Shown here in pieces: positions 23,601-36,673 of a stretch of DNA of 64,000 bases. Every line of letters starts with the position of its first letter. Position 1 is the first letter of the stretch. The translations under genes and the position numbers were made by a program. The stretch lies in the NCBI RefSeq assembly GCF_001039355.2, contig NW_019775753.1, positions 19,086 to 83,085 on the forward strand, given 5' to 3'. The notes beneath the pieces were generated by a model. The model was not told the DNA's origin and ran no database searches. It was given only the letters and a program-made list of their open reading frames with translations. Source of the stretch: Lingula anatina (lineage: Eukaryota > Brachiopoda > Lingulata > Lingulida > Lingulidae).

Positions 23601-23836
23601 AGCAAATTCAATGAGGGTCCTTTTTCTGAAAGGTGGACCATTTACCATAAATCCTTCTTGCAGTTAGATCAATTTTGACCCAGAGCAGACCTTTTCTTGA
23701 TGAAAATGGTGGTTAGTTCAAATCGTTCAAAACTCCTTGGCTATGGACCTGTGACCTGGCAGTTCAGTTTTAGCATTATTTATTTTGTTAATGAACCTTT
23801 TTTATTAAATAAGTTAAGTTGTTTCTGTCATTTAGA

Positions 23837-24320
23837 TACTTAGATAATGGCATAACAGATTGGCACATTTCCACATGGCGATAATACGCATGCGCAGAAA
23901 GTTCATTTTACAGCAAATTCAATAACGATGTTTGGACAACAGACTTCGTTGGGAGTAATTTTTTTTTGAGAACGGACGAAATTTGGTGCGCGCGCAGGAT
24001 GTCATCCATAAAAATAAAAGTGTGTCCTTAATTGCAGTATTGTCTATCGACCATAAACCCTCCCGTGTCACATAGTGAATCAAACACAATTGACACATAA
24101 CTGACCAAATAACTAAGCAACTAAATAGCACACTTAATGACTGGTTAACCGATAAACTAAACAACCAACTACATTATGACTAACTTACTGAATAACTGGT
24201 GTGGTATCAGACTAACTAGATAGTAACTGAATAGCGCGATTTATTATATTTTTCCAAATTATACTCGGTGTGATTATAGTTATTTTAGAACTCAACATGA
24301 TAAGATGTCTCTGTTTCTGC
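23837..24320. other. unit B-specific stretch, no gene seen
   Basis: Not shared with A or C. It contains short repeated words such as ataactgaccaaataacta. No supported exon. Confidence 0.4.
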
Positions 24321-24761
24321 ATGGTCAAAAACCTTTAACTTCCCCTCAGTATGACATTTTTTAGCTTACCCCAACATTCTTAACTGATAACTTAGGAATT
24401 TAGAATTTTGATCAACGTTTTGCCCACCCTCTCTTATTGGACCTTGGCTATTAGTAAATCTTATTCAACGAGAGTCCCTTCAGAGTTGGATCAATCTACA
24501 CAGAACGACAGTTTTATTGTGAATTAGACATTACACAACTATGAGCTTAGCGGCACAGAAATAGAGAGTGATTCATTTCCCCTTGTATACATTTATATCT
24601 ACGTACACATTCGCCAATCAGAGTTTTTAATGATATCAACAGTAAGTCACTATTCAGTATATATCACGTGACGTTACTGAAAGATATTCAAACTAGCACG
24701 ACGGACTGCACTTTGCTTATAGAGACATCTACCGGTAGAATTGCAAAGCAATATCAACATA

Positions 24762-24765
24762 NNNN
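24762..24765. other. assembly gap, 4 N
   Basis: Sequence resumes at acaatgcacaagttaagg, the same word that follows the large gap in unit C. Confidence 0.95.
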
Positions 24766-24988
24766 TACAATGCACAAGTTAAGGAACAAAAATTTGAGAT
24801 AAATTACACCCCGATGACCAAGGTGATGACATTTATTGCAGATAATCAACATTTTCTTGCTTTTGATAGGGGTGAATTTGTCTTCGCCATTGTTCTATTT
24901 CAATGACTTATATAATGCGCAAACACTATTTTGTATTGAATGGATATCGAACATATATTGGTAATGCGAGACCAAAAGCCACGAATGA

Positions 24989-25929
24989 TTAAATAGAAAT
25001 ATCAGTTTTGTCTTCGCCCAGAAGCATTCTTGCGACATTTGCGTACTCTGTAAAACTTCCAAATTTCACAATACATCCCGGAGATGCTATGTCGTCGATT
25101 CCATCTACATCCGCATGGTTACCAATAGAAACCACGCAGATAGTCCATCCTGGAAATAAATATAGATAAGGATTTAATAAAAAATGGTGACAGAAACTAT
25201 GATTTATCCAAAAAAAAAAAAACAAACAAAAATTATACATATACGTCTCTTCCATTTATTTCCTTCATTCATTTCATTTTCAGATGGTAAATATGAATAA
25301 GAAATGTTTCAAGGGTCACATCAATTATGGTCTGATCAGATAAGAGGATTGATATTTATATACAGAATTGACATTTAATATGGATTTTTTTTTCAAATCA
25401 TGTTTACCTGTGAAATTATCACAATAACGTTTTAAGACTTCATGAAGATTGCTTAAATAAGGTACAGAAAAAGTCAACTGCAAAATTGGTCACAGGGCTT
25501 TCCAGAACGATTGGCCCTCGACATTTCAAATTATTTACGAAACAATATTTCAGTCAACTTAAAGTCGCGGAAGTCTTTACTTGGACTGAATATTGATTAG
25601 ATAGCTTTGATCATATACACGCTTCAGGGGTATACTAACCTTGATTTTTAATACTTGTCGCTCTTGGTCGCGGATCGCCCAANCTCACTTTGCCTATATA
25701 ACTGCGCAAAATACGGTTACAATTAAACCACGCTGTATCAGATCAAAATAAAAATGGGACAATGCTCGCCAGATGTATTTCTTTTTTAACGTATAATAAT
25801 AATTAAACACATTAGAAATGGCCCATGATAAGATCACTTACGTGTAGAAGAGGGAGTTGAATACCTATATCAGTAAAACTTCTTTAGATGCTGTTAACAT
25901 TTTGAATTCGAAATAAAACTAAGTTTCTT

Positions 25930-26005
<76 letters not shown>

Positions 26006-27176
26006 CAGGGTTATCAAAGCACTATTTACCTTTGTGGCATTTTTCTGCATGAAAAACTCAGAATCATTAATGCTCGAACTGCTGTCCAATGCGAAGACAA
26101 TATCAAGAGCAGGATTATTGCAGTCGGTTTCCTCGGTGGTACAGGGAGACACAATCTTACGTAAGATGTCCGAGAGGTTACTTCCCGTCGTTGATGTCCC
26201 TTGTTGATAGAATGATCGATATTATTGATTATATATATATAACAAGCATTACAACAAGCGTCCGTGTGGTACAGACAGAGTGCTCAACAGTCCGGAGCAT
26301 TTATGCACAATAAAATGAATGAATAAATAAATAAGCATGAGACATGTGTAAACCCCAAGGCTGAGTTTCACGGGCATAACAATAAGGAGTTTGAGTGCCT
26401 ACTGTGTCTATTTTAAAGTTTCCATTATTTAGGGAAAACAGTAAATCCGGAAAAGGCACCATTGGCTACAACTAGGTAAATGACTTACAGTGATACCAAA
26501 TGCATGGGTATTCCCATGCCAGTCATTTTCAAGAAGCTTTTGTGATGTTCAGTAAACCAGTTTATACCATGAAGTTATTTTTCTGCTGGATTTATCACTC
26601 ATTGTAACGTATATGTTATTGTTTTTTGTGAAAATGTACTGATTTTTGAAAATGCACTGGCGCATTATCAGAAAATTTTCCCGCACGAAAATGCAGTAGT
26701 ATTGGAGTAGCAAAGAAGCATTAACGCAGTAGTGGTGTGGAGCATATTTGCAGTAGAAATGCAGTATAGCCTACTGCAATTCTACTCCAAAAAGTACATA
26801 GGTTTGTACAGAGAGGAGCATTAAGGCAGTAGATTAGCAGCATGATAGAAGCATGTTTCAGATATGCTAATTAGCTCCCAAATCGAAGCAGATTTTAGGC
26901 ATGTTTGCAGTATGATTACAGTAGTCTACTCTGCTGGAGTATCTACTGCGTTTTCGTGCGGGAAGGATCTGTTATACTGAAAAACACTGCAAAGCTTGGA
27001 TGTAGATATGACGGTCAAGGTACACGGTTTATCATATTGTACATTGTCCTATTCATCGACAGTTTATGGAATACAATTTTCAATAACTTACCACTACTCC
27101 GGAGAAGAGAGTTAACCACACACCACTCGTTCAGCAACATAGCACCAACCAGAATGAGTGCACAGAATCGCTTCAT
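24989..27176 (-). CDS. secreted vWA-domain protein, copy B, incomplete in assembly
   Basis: Exon 1 27176-27092 (signal peptide), exon 2 26199-26030 (DSSSSIND metal motif), the last 43 nt of exon 4 (25682-25640) and exon 5 25149-24989 (stop TAA) are present with the same splice phases as copy D. The rest of exon 4 and all of exon 3 are missing exactly at the single N at 25683, so the loss is most simply an assembly collapse and the gene may be complete in the animal. The MIDAS Asp/Tyr position falls in the missing part. Very close to copy A in sequence. TATA-type motif upstream as in A; polyadenylation signal at 24837-24832. Confidence 0.75.
25683..25683. other. assembly gap, single N, inside vWA copy B
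   Basis: Left flank is within exon 4. Right flank corresponds to sequence just downstream of exon 2 (tgcctatataactgcgc). About 950 nt expected from copy A order are missing. Confidence 0.95.
25932..25999. repeat. (AT)n microsatellite in copy B
   Basis: About 68 nt of alternating AT next to exon 2. The equivalent tract in A is only about 27 nt (19668-19694). Confidence 0.95.
26680..26962. mobile_element. 283-bp MITE with CCCGCACGAAAA termini, in intron 1 of copy B
   Basis: Same element, site and length as 20371-20653 in copy A, so it was inserted before A and B separated. Confidence 0.85.
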
Positions 27177-30100
27177 ATTGGTTTCAGCGTTGGATCTGTA
27201 TAACGTAAATTATAACCGCGCTGTCTTTTATAATAGTAAGAACGGATGCGCTGCTGCCATACCTATTGTGTTGTTATTGCCAATGGCCAATGTAACCGCC
27301 AAAGACGAATTTAATGACAGTCTAGTGCAAGATACATGTGACATTTGTCTTGATTGAGGGGAAGTTTGTAGCCTCACCGGCCGCGTTCAAACACCGCTTC
27401 CTAAGATTGTCCTTGCTCTTCAAATAAAAAAGGTCAATAACTTACCCGTATGAAAGAAATTGCACAGCGCGGAATAATTGGAACCAAATTCTGCAATTGC
27501 TTTGTTTCAAAATAAGCTGGAATGTATGAAATCGGAACAAAAATCTTAATGAAAACAGGGACCTCAACGCAGACTTGAAGGAAAAAGCTGTTGTCTAAGT
27601 GCAGCCATGGTGGACCATAATGCCTTAACCTGCGCTCGTAAAATATTAACTACATTTCCTCCGTGAACACGTTCTTTGAGACAACAAAGTATTTTAGAAA
27701 ACTAGAACTGGGCACTAAAATGAGACAATTATCACACCTGGCGCCTAATCAGAAAATAAACATACTTTGTTTTGAGGGTAGTACAGAGGACGACAAGAGC
27801 ATGGCGCCTTGTTGCTATATAGTTTTATAGCAGTGCAATAGGTTGTTTTTTACATTTTGAAACGTGACCATGCCAACTGAATACTAAGTGCATGTTTACC
27901 GAGCAGGCCCCGTTTCACAAAGAATCTTAAGACCTCAAGCATATTACAAATTTTTTTTTTACCTGTCCTGACTGGTACGAGTGGCAGCCTTTAGGCCCCG
28001 CCTCCGTTGTTGTCAAGCACCGTCACTATGGGGGCAGGACAACAATGGTTGTCTTTTACGCGTGCACTGGCAGCTCATAAGTCTTACGTCAGCTAAGCAT
28101 GACACAGTTCTATACACAGTCATGGAAAGAAAGAAAGTTGAAAGAAAACAGAGGAGTGAAGAAAGCAAGATGATTTTGAAAGAGAGTATAGGTCAAGTCT
28201 AGGTCAAGACTCTAGATCACACTTGAGCTGCTAAGTATTCGTACAACGTTGGGGTTGTCAGAAAAAAATCGTTAAGCTATCATGATTCTATTATTACATT
28301 CAAAATAAAGATCAATTGTAACAGCAAGCAAGTTTATAAATTGAAATATTGCCACCCAAAAACATTTTCAAACTCGCATATTATGACCTTGGCACTTGTG
28401 GCTGACACATCCCCACATTCGGCCATTTCTCTGAGTAATTCTTTCTTTGCTTTCTTAATTTTCGCGTCTTAGTGTAGAGCGGCGTCTACGCACCACGATG
28501 GGTGGCATTGTCCTCTGCTTGCACTTCAAGTAATTTGCTTTTTTTTTTTTGTTAGCGCTTCCTTAGACACTTCCTAGAAAGTGCACAGTCTCCTACTGCG
28601 ACAGACACAATTTTAATTAATTACGTCAGTGAAACGAGAGTAGGTACTCAGCTGTCAATCATTTCTCAGTGAAGAGTTGGCTTTCGTGGGGCGAATAAGT
28701 TTGCGTACAAAGTAAGATTTCCTGGCACCTAGATAGAAAAAAACAACCCAATTTGAACAAGTAAGGCAGTTTTTTTTTTTTTTTTAATAACTTGTTTCTC
28801 ATGCTCCGCCGACCTCAAAATGGCCAAACTAGAAAAAAAAATTGAAACCAAAAAATATTTTTCATTTTTTTACCGATGCCCGACTGATCATACTGTTCGA
28901 TCGGAAACACGAAAACTCACAAATTTCACGGGACTCCCGCGTCACATGACTGCCTACAAGTTAAAAAACGAAGGGTATTTAAGCCAATGTAAAGGATTGG
29001 TTCATTTCCCCCATCTACCGGTTTTTAAGCCAATCAGAGCCTCGCTGATATTTTACACTGCATGTGTCAAATTTATGCAACATGGCGGGAAAAGTTTACA
29101 GAATTTGACCACTGCCGTGTGGCTCAGTGTTATAGTGAAGGAAGGACCAAAGATATTATGCAAAAAGGTCTGTACGGCCAGTGTTACAGACGTTTTAGAC
29201 AATTTTATTGACTGCTTACGGTCAAAAATGAAAATATCGACTGCAACACTTGTCACGGTTGGAAGGTTTTATTAGGTAGCCAGCAGCGTCAGGAGCAAAA
29301 ATAAGTGTGGAACTGAATATAAGAATGCCGGTCACTACGGTGGTAGAAATTGACATTAAGTACGTTTAGATAACAGTTGGCAGTGAACACCAAAAGAGAC
29401 AGACTCAACTAAGGTCTCAACAGAGCGCATTGGATGTTTTAATGCAGCACTCGCGTACATCTGAAAGTCTCCAGAAATGATGTGAGTATTTATTTTTCGT
29501 TTTATCAGTCTAGAGTGTCATAGTATTTTAAGGTGAATATATTTTAGACATTGACATGTTGATAAATAAATGCCCCTTTTTTGCACTTTCACAAAAACGT
29601 ATGTTAAATGCTAACTGCTCGCTCGCAACAGCAGAAGTTGCTATACTGAAGCAATGTGTTTTTGTCATTTTTTTTTTTATTAATTTAAGCCAGGTAATTG
29701 CTGTTAACTATCATTTGTTTTGGATAATGAGCCTGTCAACATGAATTCATAGTTCAGTTTTCCACCAAGTTTTTAATGCTTATATATATATTAAGGTTAT
29801 CGAGGCCCGTGACCAGCAATTTCAAAAGATTGTTCTTTTTCTAAAAAAGTGGACCATTTACCATAAAACCTTCATGCAGATCAATTTTGACCCAGAGCAG
29901 ACCTTTTCCTGATGAAAAGAGTGGTTCGTTCAAATCGTTCAAATCTTCCTGGCTATGGACCTGTAAATTGGCAGTTCAGTTTTATCATTATTTATTTTGT
30001 TAATGAACCTTTTTTTATTTAATAAGTTAAGTTGTTGCTGCCAATTAGATTTAATAAAAATTAAGACCACTGTTCCATAACAGGCCATATTACCCTTGCT

Positions 30101-30513
30101 GTTTTTTTTTTTTTTTTTTGTATTTTCAACAATCTGGCTAAGAAATTGTTTTCTGTCTTTTGAACTGTACAATTCATATGCATCCATCTCTGTTTAAACC
30201 AGTTTTTACCATTGTCTAATGTAGTTTTGAAAATGAGTAACCAAAAAGTCATTATTTTGAAAAATATTTTCCCCCCTCCGACCTCTGACGAAATTGTTTG
30301 AGAAACAAATAATAAAAAATAAACTGCCTAATGGTTTATATACTGTACCTTCCCGATCAATAAGATGGTAAGGCGGAGGTACAATTAATTTTCTCATTAA
30401 GGGGTACCGGAGGAGACAAGAATTGATCAGAATTGTGCCGGAAGTGACGTGTAGCTGTGTGAGACGCGAAACTGAGTGGTCATTTTAAGCTGGAGGTGAA
30501 CGGGAATAAAGAC

Positions 30514-30827
30514 GTGGACTCGGAGAAAAAAGCAGTTTTTCTAACAACACGGCAAGATAACGATTTATCTTTATGCATTTGGGACAGAGAATACTTGTAG
30601 AAATAATTGGAGCATGATATGAAAACGTGTCACGGATTTTAAGAGTGAAAAATCTTGCTTAATTTGCAGCCAATTTGTTTTTAAATATATGCTGCATCAA
30701 CCGCCAGGAAGACAAAGAGCGTCAAGAGAAATGAATTCCCGGGAGGCTGTTAATCGTTGTCTTGTGAAATTTTTGCATGTATGCAAACTGTTGTGCCCAT
30801 ATCTAAGTATTTTTTGGGTGTTTCATG
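30514..30827 (+). pseudogene. orphan 5' exons of an unidentified gene, unit C
   Basis: Exon 1 30514-30551 and exon 2 30670-30827 match the unit A exons. Exon 2 stays open to the donor-like CATG|GTATGT (KYMLHQPPGRQRAS, SREAVNRCLVKFLHVC), better preserved than in A. But the start ATG is GTG and the exon 1 donor is GC (CGGCAAGA). ETS/CRE motif CCGGAAGTGACG at 30438-30449. The parent gene is not in this window. Confidence 0.45.
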
Positions 30828-32034
30828 GTATGTGTTGCAATTATAACGATGTTTTAGAGCCTTTGAAGGACCTTGTGAAAACCAGGAAGTAGTTCGCAAC
30901 TGACAAGTGAACCGTACCGATCCACGACTGCTGTGCAAAGATGTACCTTTTTTAAATATTGTGACAATTTTAGACGTTTATATGTCCATCTGACATGAAA
31001 TTCCAGACATATGATATCACTAATTCACTTATTGCACTGGGGTAGGCACTAATCAGCGACAAATGTCAAGACAAAGGTGACTTTCTGACAGCCTCTTATC
31101 TGAGCTAAGAATCACAAGCAAAAGAGACTGGCAATCACTTTCCTCAGGCTGTAAGTCAATAGCCTTGAGAAACTGGTCATGTTATATCTTATCTACCTGT
31201 CAGAAGCGCTTTTCCAACTTAGTATTGCATAATGATGACAATTATTAGTAACTTATGCTAGTCTTATTTACCTGTCAGCTTTGTGATCGACTCACCTGAA
31301 TTCTCTTTAAATCTTTTGGGGAAGGTTTTATCAGTGAAAAGCTTACACCATTGAAATGTAATACTTGTCCGATGAATGCATCAAATTTTATTGTACATTT
31401 TTCCCTCTATGCTATTAGGATTTTAAAAGGTGCAATAGTGTGGAAATGTCCAGTGAAGTCGAGCAGTGTCCTTGCAGCAAGGTGAGAAACCCAGAAACTG
31501 AGATGCTGGCATTGTCAGAAATGACAGAAACTCCTTCTAGTTGTAAATGCATGTACATTGATCTCACTAATTCTTAGTCAGAACATGGCCACAAACATTT
31601 AACTTCCCCTCAGTATGACATTTTTAGCTTACCCCAACATTCTTAAATTATAACTTATTAATTTAGAATTTTGATCAGCCCCTTGCCCACCATCTCTGAT
31701 TGGACCATGGAGTAAAAATTATTGCATTCAACGGCAATCCCTGCAGAGTTGGATCGATATACACAGAACAACAGTTTTATTGTGAGTGAGGCCTAAGACA
31801 ACCTTGAGCTTAGCGGCACAGAAATAGAGAGCGATTCATTTCAACCAGTTCCCTTATATACACATTTATATCTACGTACACATTTCGCCAATCAGAGTTT
31901 TCAATGATATCAACAGTAAGTCACTGTTCAGTATAGATCACGTGACGTTACTGAAAGAGATTCAAACTAGCACGACGGACTGCACTTTGCTTAAAGAGAC
32001 ATCTACCGGTAGAATTGCAAAACAATATCAACAT

Positions 32035-32038
<4 letters not shown>

Positions 32039-32102
<64 letters not shown>
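32039..32102. repeat. (AT)n microsatellite next to a gap
   Basis: Alternating AT just before the N run. It probably caused the assembly break. Confidence 0.95.
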
Positions 32103-32104
<2 letters not shown>

Positions 32105-32138
32105 TAAGCATTACATGTAAAAGAACCAAGGTGACATT

Positions 32139-32296
32139 NNNNNNNNNNNNNNNNNNNNNNNNNNNNNNNNNNNNNNNNNNNNNNNNNNNNNNNNNNNNNN
32201 NNNNNNNNNNNNNNNNNNNNNNNNNNNNNNNNNNNNNNNNNNNNNNNNNNNNNNNNNNNNNNNNNNNNNNNNNNNNNNNNNNNNNNNNNNNNNNNN
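32139..32296. other. assembly gap, 158 N
   Basis: Run of N in the 3' flank of vWA copy C. Confidence 1.
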
Positions 32297-32518
32297 ACAA
32301 TGCACAAGTTAAGGAACAAATATTTGAGATAAATTACACCCCGATGACCAAGGTGATGACATTTATTGCAGATAATCAACATTTTCTTGCTTTTGATAGT
32401 GGTGAATTTGTCTTTGCCATTGTACTATTTCAATGCCTTATATAATGCGCAAACACTATTTTGTATTAAACGGATATCGTACATATATTGGTAATGCGAG
32501 TCCAAAAGACACGAAGAA

Positions 32519-33346
32519 TTAAATGGAAATATCAGTTTTGTCTTGGCCCAGAAGCATTCTTGCGACATTTGCGTACTCTGTAAAACTTCCAAATTTGACA
32601 ACACATCCCGGAGATGCTATGTCGTCGATTCCATCTACACCCGCATGGTTACCAATAGAAACCACGCAAATGGTCCATCCTGGAAATAAATATAGATAAG
32701 GATTTAATAAAAAATGGTGACAGAAACTATGATTTATCAAAAAAAAAATTATACATATACGTCTCTTTCATTTATTTCATTCATTCATTTCATTTTCAGG
32801 TGGTAAATATGAATAAGAAATGTTTCAAGGGTCATTCAATTATGGTCTGATCAGATAAGAGGATTGATATTTATATACAGAATTGACATTTAATATGGAT
32901 TTTTTTTTTCAAATCATGTTTACCTGTGAAATTATCACAATAACCTTTTAAGACTTTATGAAGATCGCTAAAATAAGGTACAGAAAAAGTCAACTGCAAA
33001 ATTGGTCACAGGACCTTTCCAGAACGATTGGCCCTGGACACTTCAAATTATTTACGAAACAATATTTCAGTCAACTTAAAGTAGCGGAAGTCTTTACTTG
33101 GACTGAATATTGATTAGATAGCTTTGACCATATACACTCTTCAGGGGTATACTAACCTTGATTTTTAATACTTGTCGCTCTTGGTCGTGGATCGCCAAAG
33201 TTAGACATCCCGTAAGTGTGTAACCATATTAGCTTCGGCTTTTCTTCCAAGAAAAACTCTTCAAACATGAGCTGTGCAGTCTCTAAAGCCAGTTTTATGT
33301 TCGTGTCTCCCACTAAAAAGAAACAAAAAATGGTTTTGTATAATAA

Positions 33347-33400
<54 letters not shown>

Positions 33401-34552
33401 TGCGTTTGTATGTTTATGAGAGAGAAAGAGAGAGTTAGGAAAGAGGGAGAGAAAGAGATTGACTTACTTCTGTTGTTAATCTCGTAAATGTAACCTAGAA
33501 CAGCTTCCAAACCAGTGTGTTCATTCAGCTCGAACTCTCTCACCACATCAGTGGCAAACGTCAATGCACCAACCCGGGTTCCATTGGGGGCAATGGGAGT
33601 ATGCTTATTGATTAATTCAGCAATCAACTGAGAAATAAAGGCAAGCGTGGCTTCAGTACATTCGATACATACACAGGACTACCCAACTACCAGACTCGGC
33701 ACCTAAGGATCCTGAATTAACCGGTATATCGGACCACACTACCCGTTTTCAAGGTGTGTGTCAGATCGGTAGAAAGGTAGTTGGGTAGGCCTGATACACA
33801 ATACTAAGATGATGGCATGTTTATCATACATAAAACCAAATATGTTGGTGTCAAACCAAAAATATTCATTTTGACAGATTGTGGATCTATCACGCTTTGT
33901 AAACTGTGTATTATAACGGACGCAGAGAATAAGACTGGATTCTCATACTTTGATCGATCTAACTGGATCTATCCATCTGCAAGGAGTTTCTCTCAAACCG
34001 TTTCTGCAATTTAGCGAGAATCCCATTGGAGATAGATCAATTCACAGTTAGTACGATAGGGTTTGGGAATGATCCCTAAGCCTGTCTAAGAAGAACCATT
34101 GTAATCTCACATTGCCTATATAACTGTGCAAAATACAGTTACAATTATACTACCCTGTATCAGATCAAAATAAAAAATGGGACAATGCTCGCCAGATATA
34201 TTTCTTTTTTAACGTATAATAATAATTCAACAAATTAGAAACGGCCCACGATAAGACCATTTATATCAGTAAAACTTCTTTAGATGCTGTTTACATTTTG
34301 AATTCGAAGTAAAACTAAGTTTCTTTGGTTCAGGGTTATCAAAGCACTATTTACCTTTGTGGCATTTTTCTGCATGAAAAACTCAGAATCATTAATGCTC
34401 GAACTGCTGTCCAATGCAAAGACAATATCAAGAGCAGGATTATTGCAGTCGGTTTCCTCGGTGGTACAGGGAGACACAATCTTACGTAAGATGTCTGAGA
34501 GGTCACTTCCCGTCGTTGATGTCCCTTCTTGATAGAATAATTGATATTATTG

Positions 34553-34615
<63 letters not shown>

Positions 34616-35231
34616 CAAGCGTCCGTGTGGTACAGATAGAGTGCTCAACAGTCCGGAGCATTTATGCACAATAAAATGAATGAATAAATAAATAAGCATG
34701 AGACATGTGTAAACCCCAAGGCTGAGTTTCCCGGGCATAACAATAAGGAGTTTGAGTGCCTACTGTGTCTATTTTAAAGTTTCCATTATTTAGGAAACAC
34801 AGTAAATCCGGAAAAGGCACCATTGGCTACAACTAAGTAAATGGCTTACAGTGATACCAAATGCATGGGTATTCCCGTGCCAGTCATTTTCAAGAAGCTT
34901 TTTTGATGTTCAGTGAACTAGTTTATACCATGAAGTTATTTTTCTGTTGAATTTATCACGTATTGTAACGTATATGTTATTGTATTTTTATGAAAATGTA
35001 CTGATTTAAACCTCAAAAAATATCTGTATTGCTGAAAAATACTGCAAAGCTTGGATATAGATATGATAGTTAAGGTACACGGTTTATCATATTGTACATT
35101 GTCCTATTCATCGACAGTTTATGGAATACAATAATCAGTAACTTACCACTACTCTGGAGAAGAGAGTTAACCACACACCACTCGTTCATCAACAGAGCAC
35201 CAACCAGAATGAGTGCACAGAATCGCTTCAT
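32519..35231 (-). CDS. secreted vWA-domain protein, copy C, MIDAS Asp to Tyr
   Basis: Five exons on the minus strand: 35231-35147, 34524-34355, 33627-33468, 33312-33157, 32679-32519 (85, 170, 160, 156 and 161 nt), all with AG acceptors and GT donors, giving 243 residues. Exon 1 is a signal peptide (MKRFCALILVGALLMNEW), exon 2 has DSSSSIND, exon 3 GALTFATDVVREFELNEH, exon 4 GDTN, exon 5 GWTICVVSIG. In exon 4 the MIDAS aspartate (HTDG in copy D, residue 172) is Tyr (HTYG). Exon 3 is also more changed at its start (LIAELINKHTPIAP). The TATA box is weakened to ttatttaa (35284-35274 area). Polyadenylation signal at 32367-32362. The frame is intact, so a protein could be made, but classical metal-dependent ligand binding is doubtful. 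Confidence 0.85.
33679..33798. mobile_element. short CAGGCCTACCCAAC-family MITE in copy C intron 2
   Basis: Starts ctacccaactaccagactcg and ends ggtagttgggtaggcctg; an internally deleted version of 55056-55372. Confidence 0.75.
33935..34075. repeat. gatcgatct-type inverted repeat in vWA intron 2, copy C
   Basis: The words tctcatactttgatcgatct, ggatctatccatctgcaagg and ggagatagatcaattcac recur at matching positions in A (19250-19390), D (38200-38345) and E (43890-44035). Related to the 620-834 MITE family and ancestral to all copies. Confidence 0.6.
34555..34613. repeat. (AT)n microsatellite in copy C intron 1
   Basis: Alternating AT immediately upstream of exon 2, the same place as in copies D and E. 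Confidence 0.95.
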
Positions 35232-36673
35232 TTCGGTTCCAGTGTTGGAATAACGTAACTAGTAACTGCGCTGTCTTAAATAACACTAAGGAAGGATGCG
35301 CTGAGCTGGCACACCTATTGTGTTGTTATTGCCAATGGCCAATGTAATCGCCAAAGACGAATTTGATAGCAGTCTACCTGTAGTACAAGATACATGTGAC
35401 ATTTGTCTTAATTAAGGGGAAATATGTAGCCTAACCGGCCGCGTTCAAACACCGCTTCCTAAAGATTGTCATTGCTCTCCAAATAAAAAAGTCAATAACT
35501 TACCCGTATCAAAGAAATTGTAAAGCGCGGAACAGTTGGAACCAAACTCTGAAATTGCTTTATTTCAAGCTGGAATGCATGAAATATCTGAACAAAAGTC
35601 CTAAGGAACACAGGAATCTCAATGTAGACTTGAATGAAATAGCTGTCTGTTGTAATGATAGTCTAAGTGCAGCCATTGTCAACCATACATTGTAATGCCT
35701 CAACGTGCGCTCGTTAAATATTTAATTTCTGTCAAGAACATGTTCTTTGAGACAACAAGGTTTTTATAAAACTAAAACTGAGCACTAAAATTTGGACAAT
35801 TATTGCGCCTGGCGCCTAATCAGAAAATAAACATACATTGCTTTGAGGGATGTACAGAGCATTACGCCTTGTTACCATCAGTTTAATTGCGGCCCAATAT
35901 GTTGAGTTTTACATTTTGAAACGTGACCATGCCAACTGAATACTAAGTGCATGTTTACAGAGCAGGCCCCCGATTCACAAAGAACCTTAAATCCGTAGTT
36001 GACTGGCTCGAGCTGAATGACCTAGATAGCCCGACTACGCTGCAGTCGACTAGGAGTGTTTCACAAAGAATCTAAAGTCGTGGCATTGTTTGCTTACGGT
36101 AGTCGACGCCGCGCAATAATTGTCCCACTTAAGTGCTCAGTTCTAGTTTTATAAAACCTTGTTGTCTCAAAGAACATGTTTTTGACAGATATTAAATATT
36201 TAACGAGCGCAGGTTAAGGCATTATGGTCCACCATGGCTGCACTTAGACTGTCATTACAACAGACAGCTATTTCCTTCAAGTCTGCCTTGAGGTTCCTGT
36301 GTACATTAAGATTTTTGTTCCAATTTCATACATTCCAGCTTATTTTGCAACAAAGCAATTGCAGAATTTCGTTCCAATTGTTCCGCGCTTTGCAATTTCT
36401 TTCATACTGGTAAGTTATTAACTATTTGGAGAGCAAGGACAATCTTTACGAAGCGATGTTTAAATGCAGCCGGTGAGGCTACATATTTCCCCTCAATTCT
36501 GACAAATGTCACAGGAATCTTGTACTCGACTGCCATTAAATTCGTCTTTGGCGGTTACATTAGCCATTGGCAATAACAACACAATAGGTGTGTCAGCAGC
36601 GCATCCGTTCTTAGTATTATATAAGACAGCGCGGTTATAAGTTAAATTATACAGATCCAACGCTGGAACCGAA
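35232..36673. promoter_or_regulatory. divergent promoter region between vWA copies C and D, inverted repeat
   Basis: The first exons of C (-) and D (+) face away from each other across 1.44 kb. The two halves are inverted copies: acaacaaggtttttataaaa near 35753 pairs with ttttataaaaccttgttgtc near 36150. For D, a TATA box tattatataa lies at 36615-36624, about 50 nt before the ATG, with CCAAT in inverted form (cattggcaat, 36566-36575) further up. A, B and E keep both. In A and E the CCAAT motif is doubled as gccaatggccaatg. Confidence 0.6.

Larger units (their letters stand above)
21672..27955. repeat. segmental duplication unit B (carries vWA copy B, two gaps)
   Basis: Same block order as unit A. 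Sequence at 23837-24320 replaces the ETS/CRE promoter and orphan exons present in A and C. Gaps lie at 24762-24765 and 25683. The shorter length of B is partly an assembly effect. Confidence 0.85.
27956..36060. repeat. segmental duplication unit C (carries vWA copy C)
   Basis: Same order as unit A: opening block, promoter with orphan exons (30438-30827), vWA gene, closing segment. More diverged from A and B than they are from each other. It contains the 158-N gap at 32139-32296. Confidence 0.88.

Noticed and set aside
25929-26207. Frames rich in Ile-Tyr repeats
   Set aside because: They are translations of (AT)n tracts; the same applies near 4592, 4835, 34414 and 45612.
28820-29275. 151-codon plus-strand frame in unit C
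   Set aside because: The same DNA in units A and B has in-frame stops, and no family resemblance was seen.
31942-32445. 167-codon frame across (AT)n and the N run
   Set aside because: Made of a microsatellite and unknown bases.
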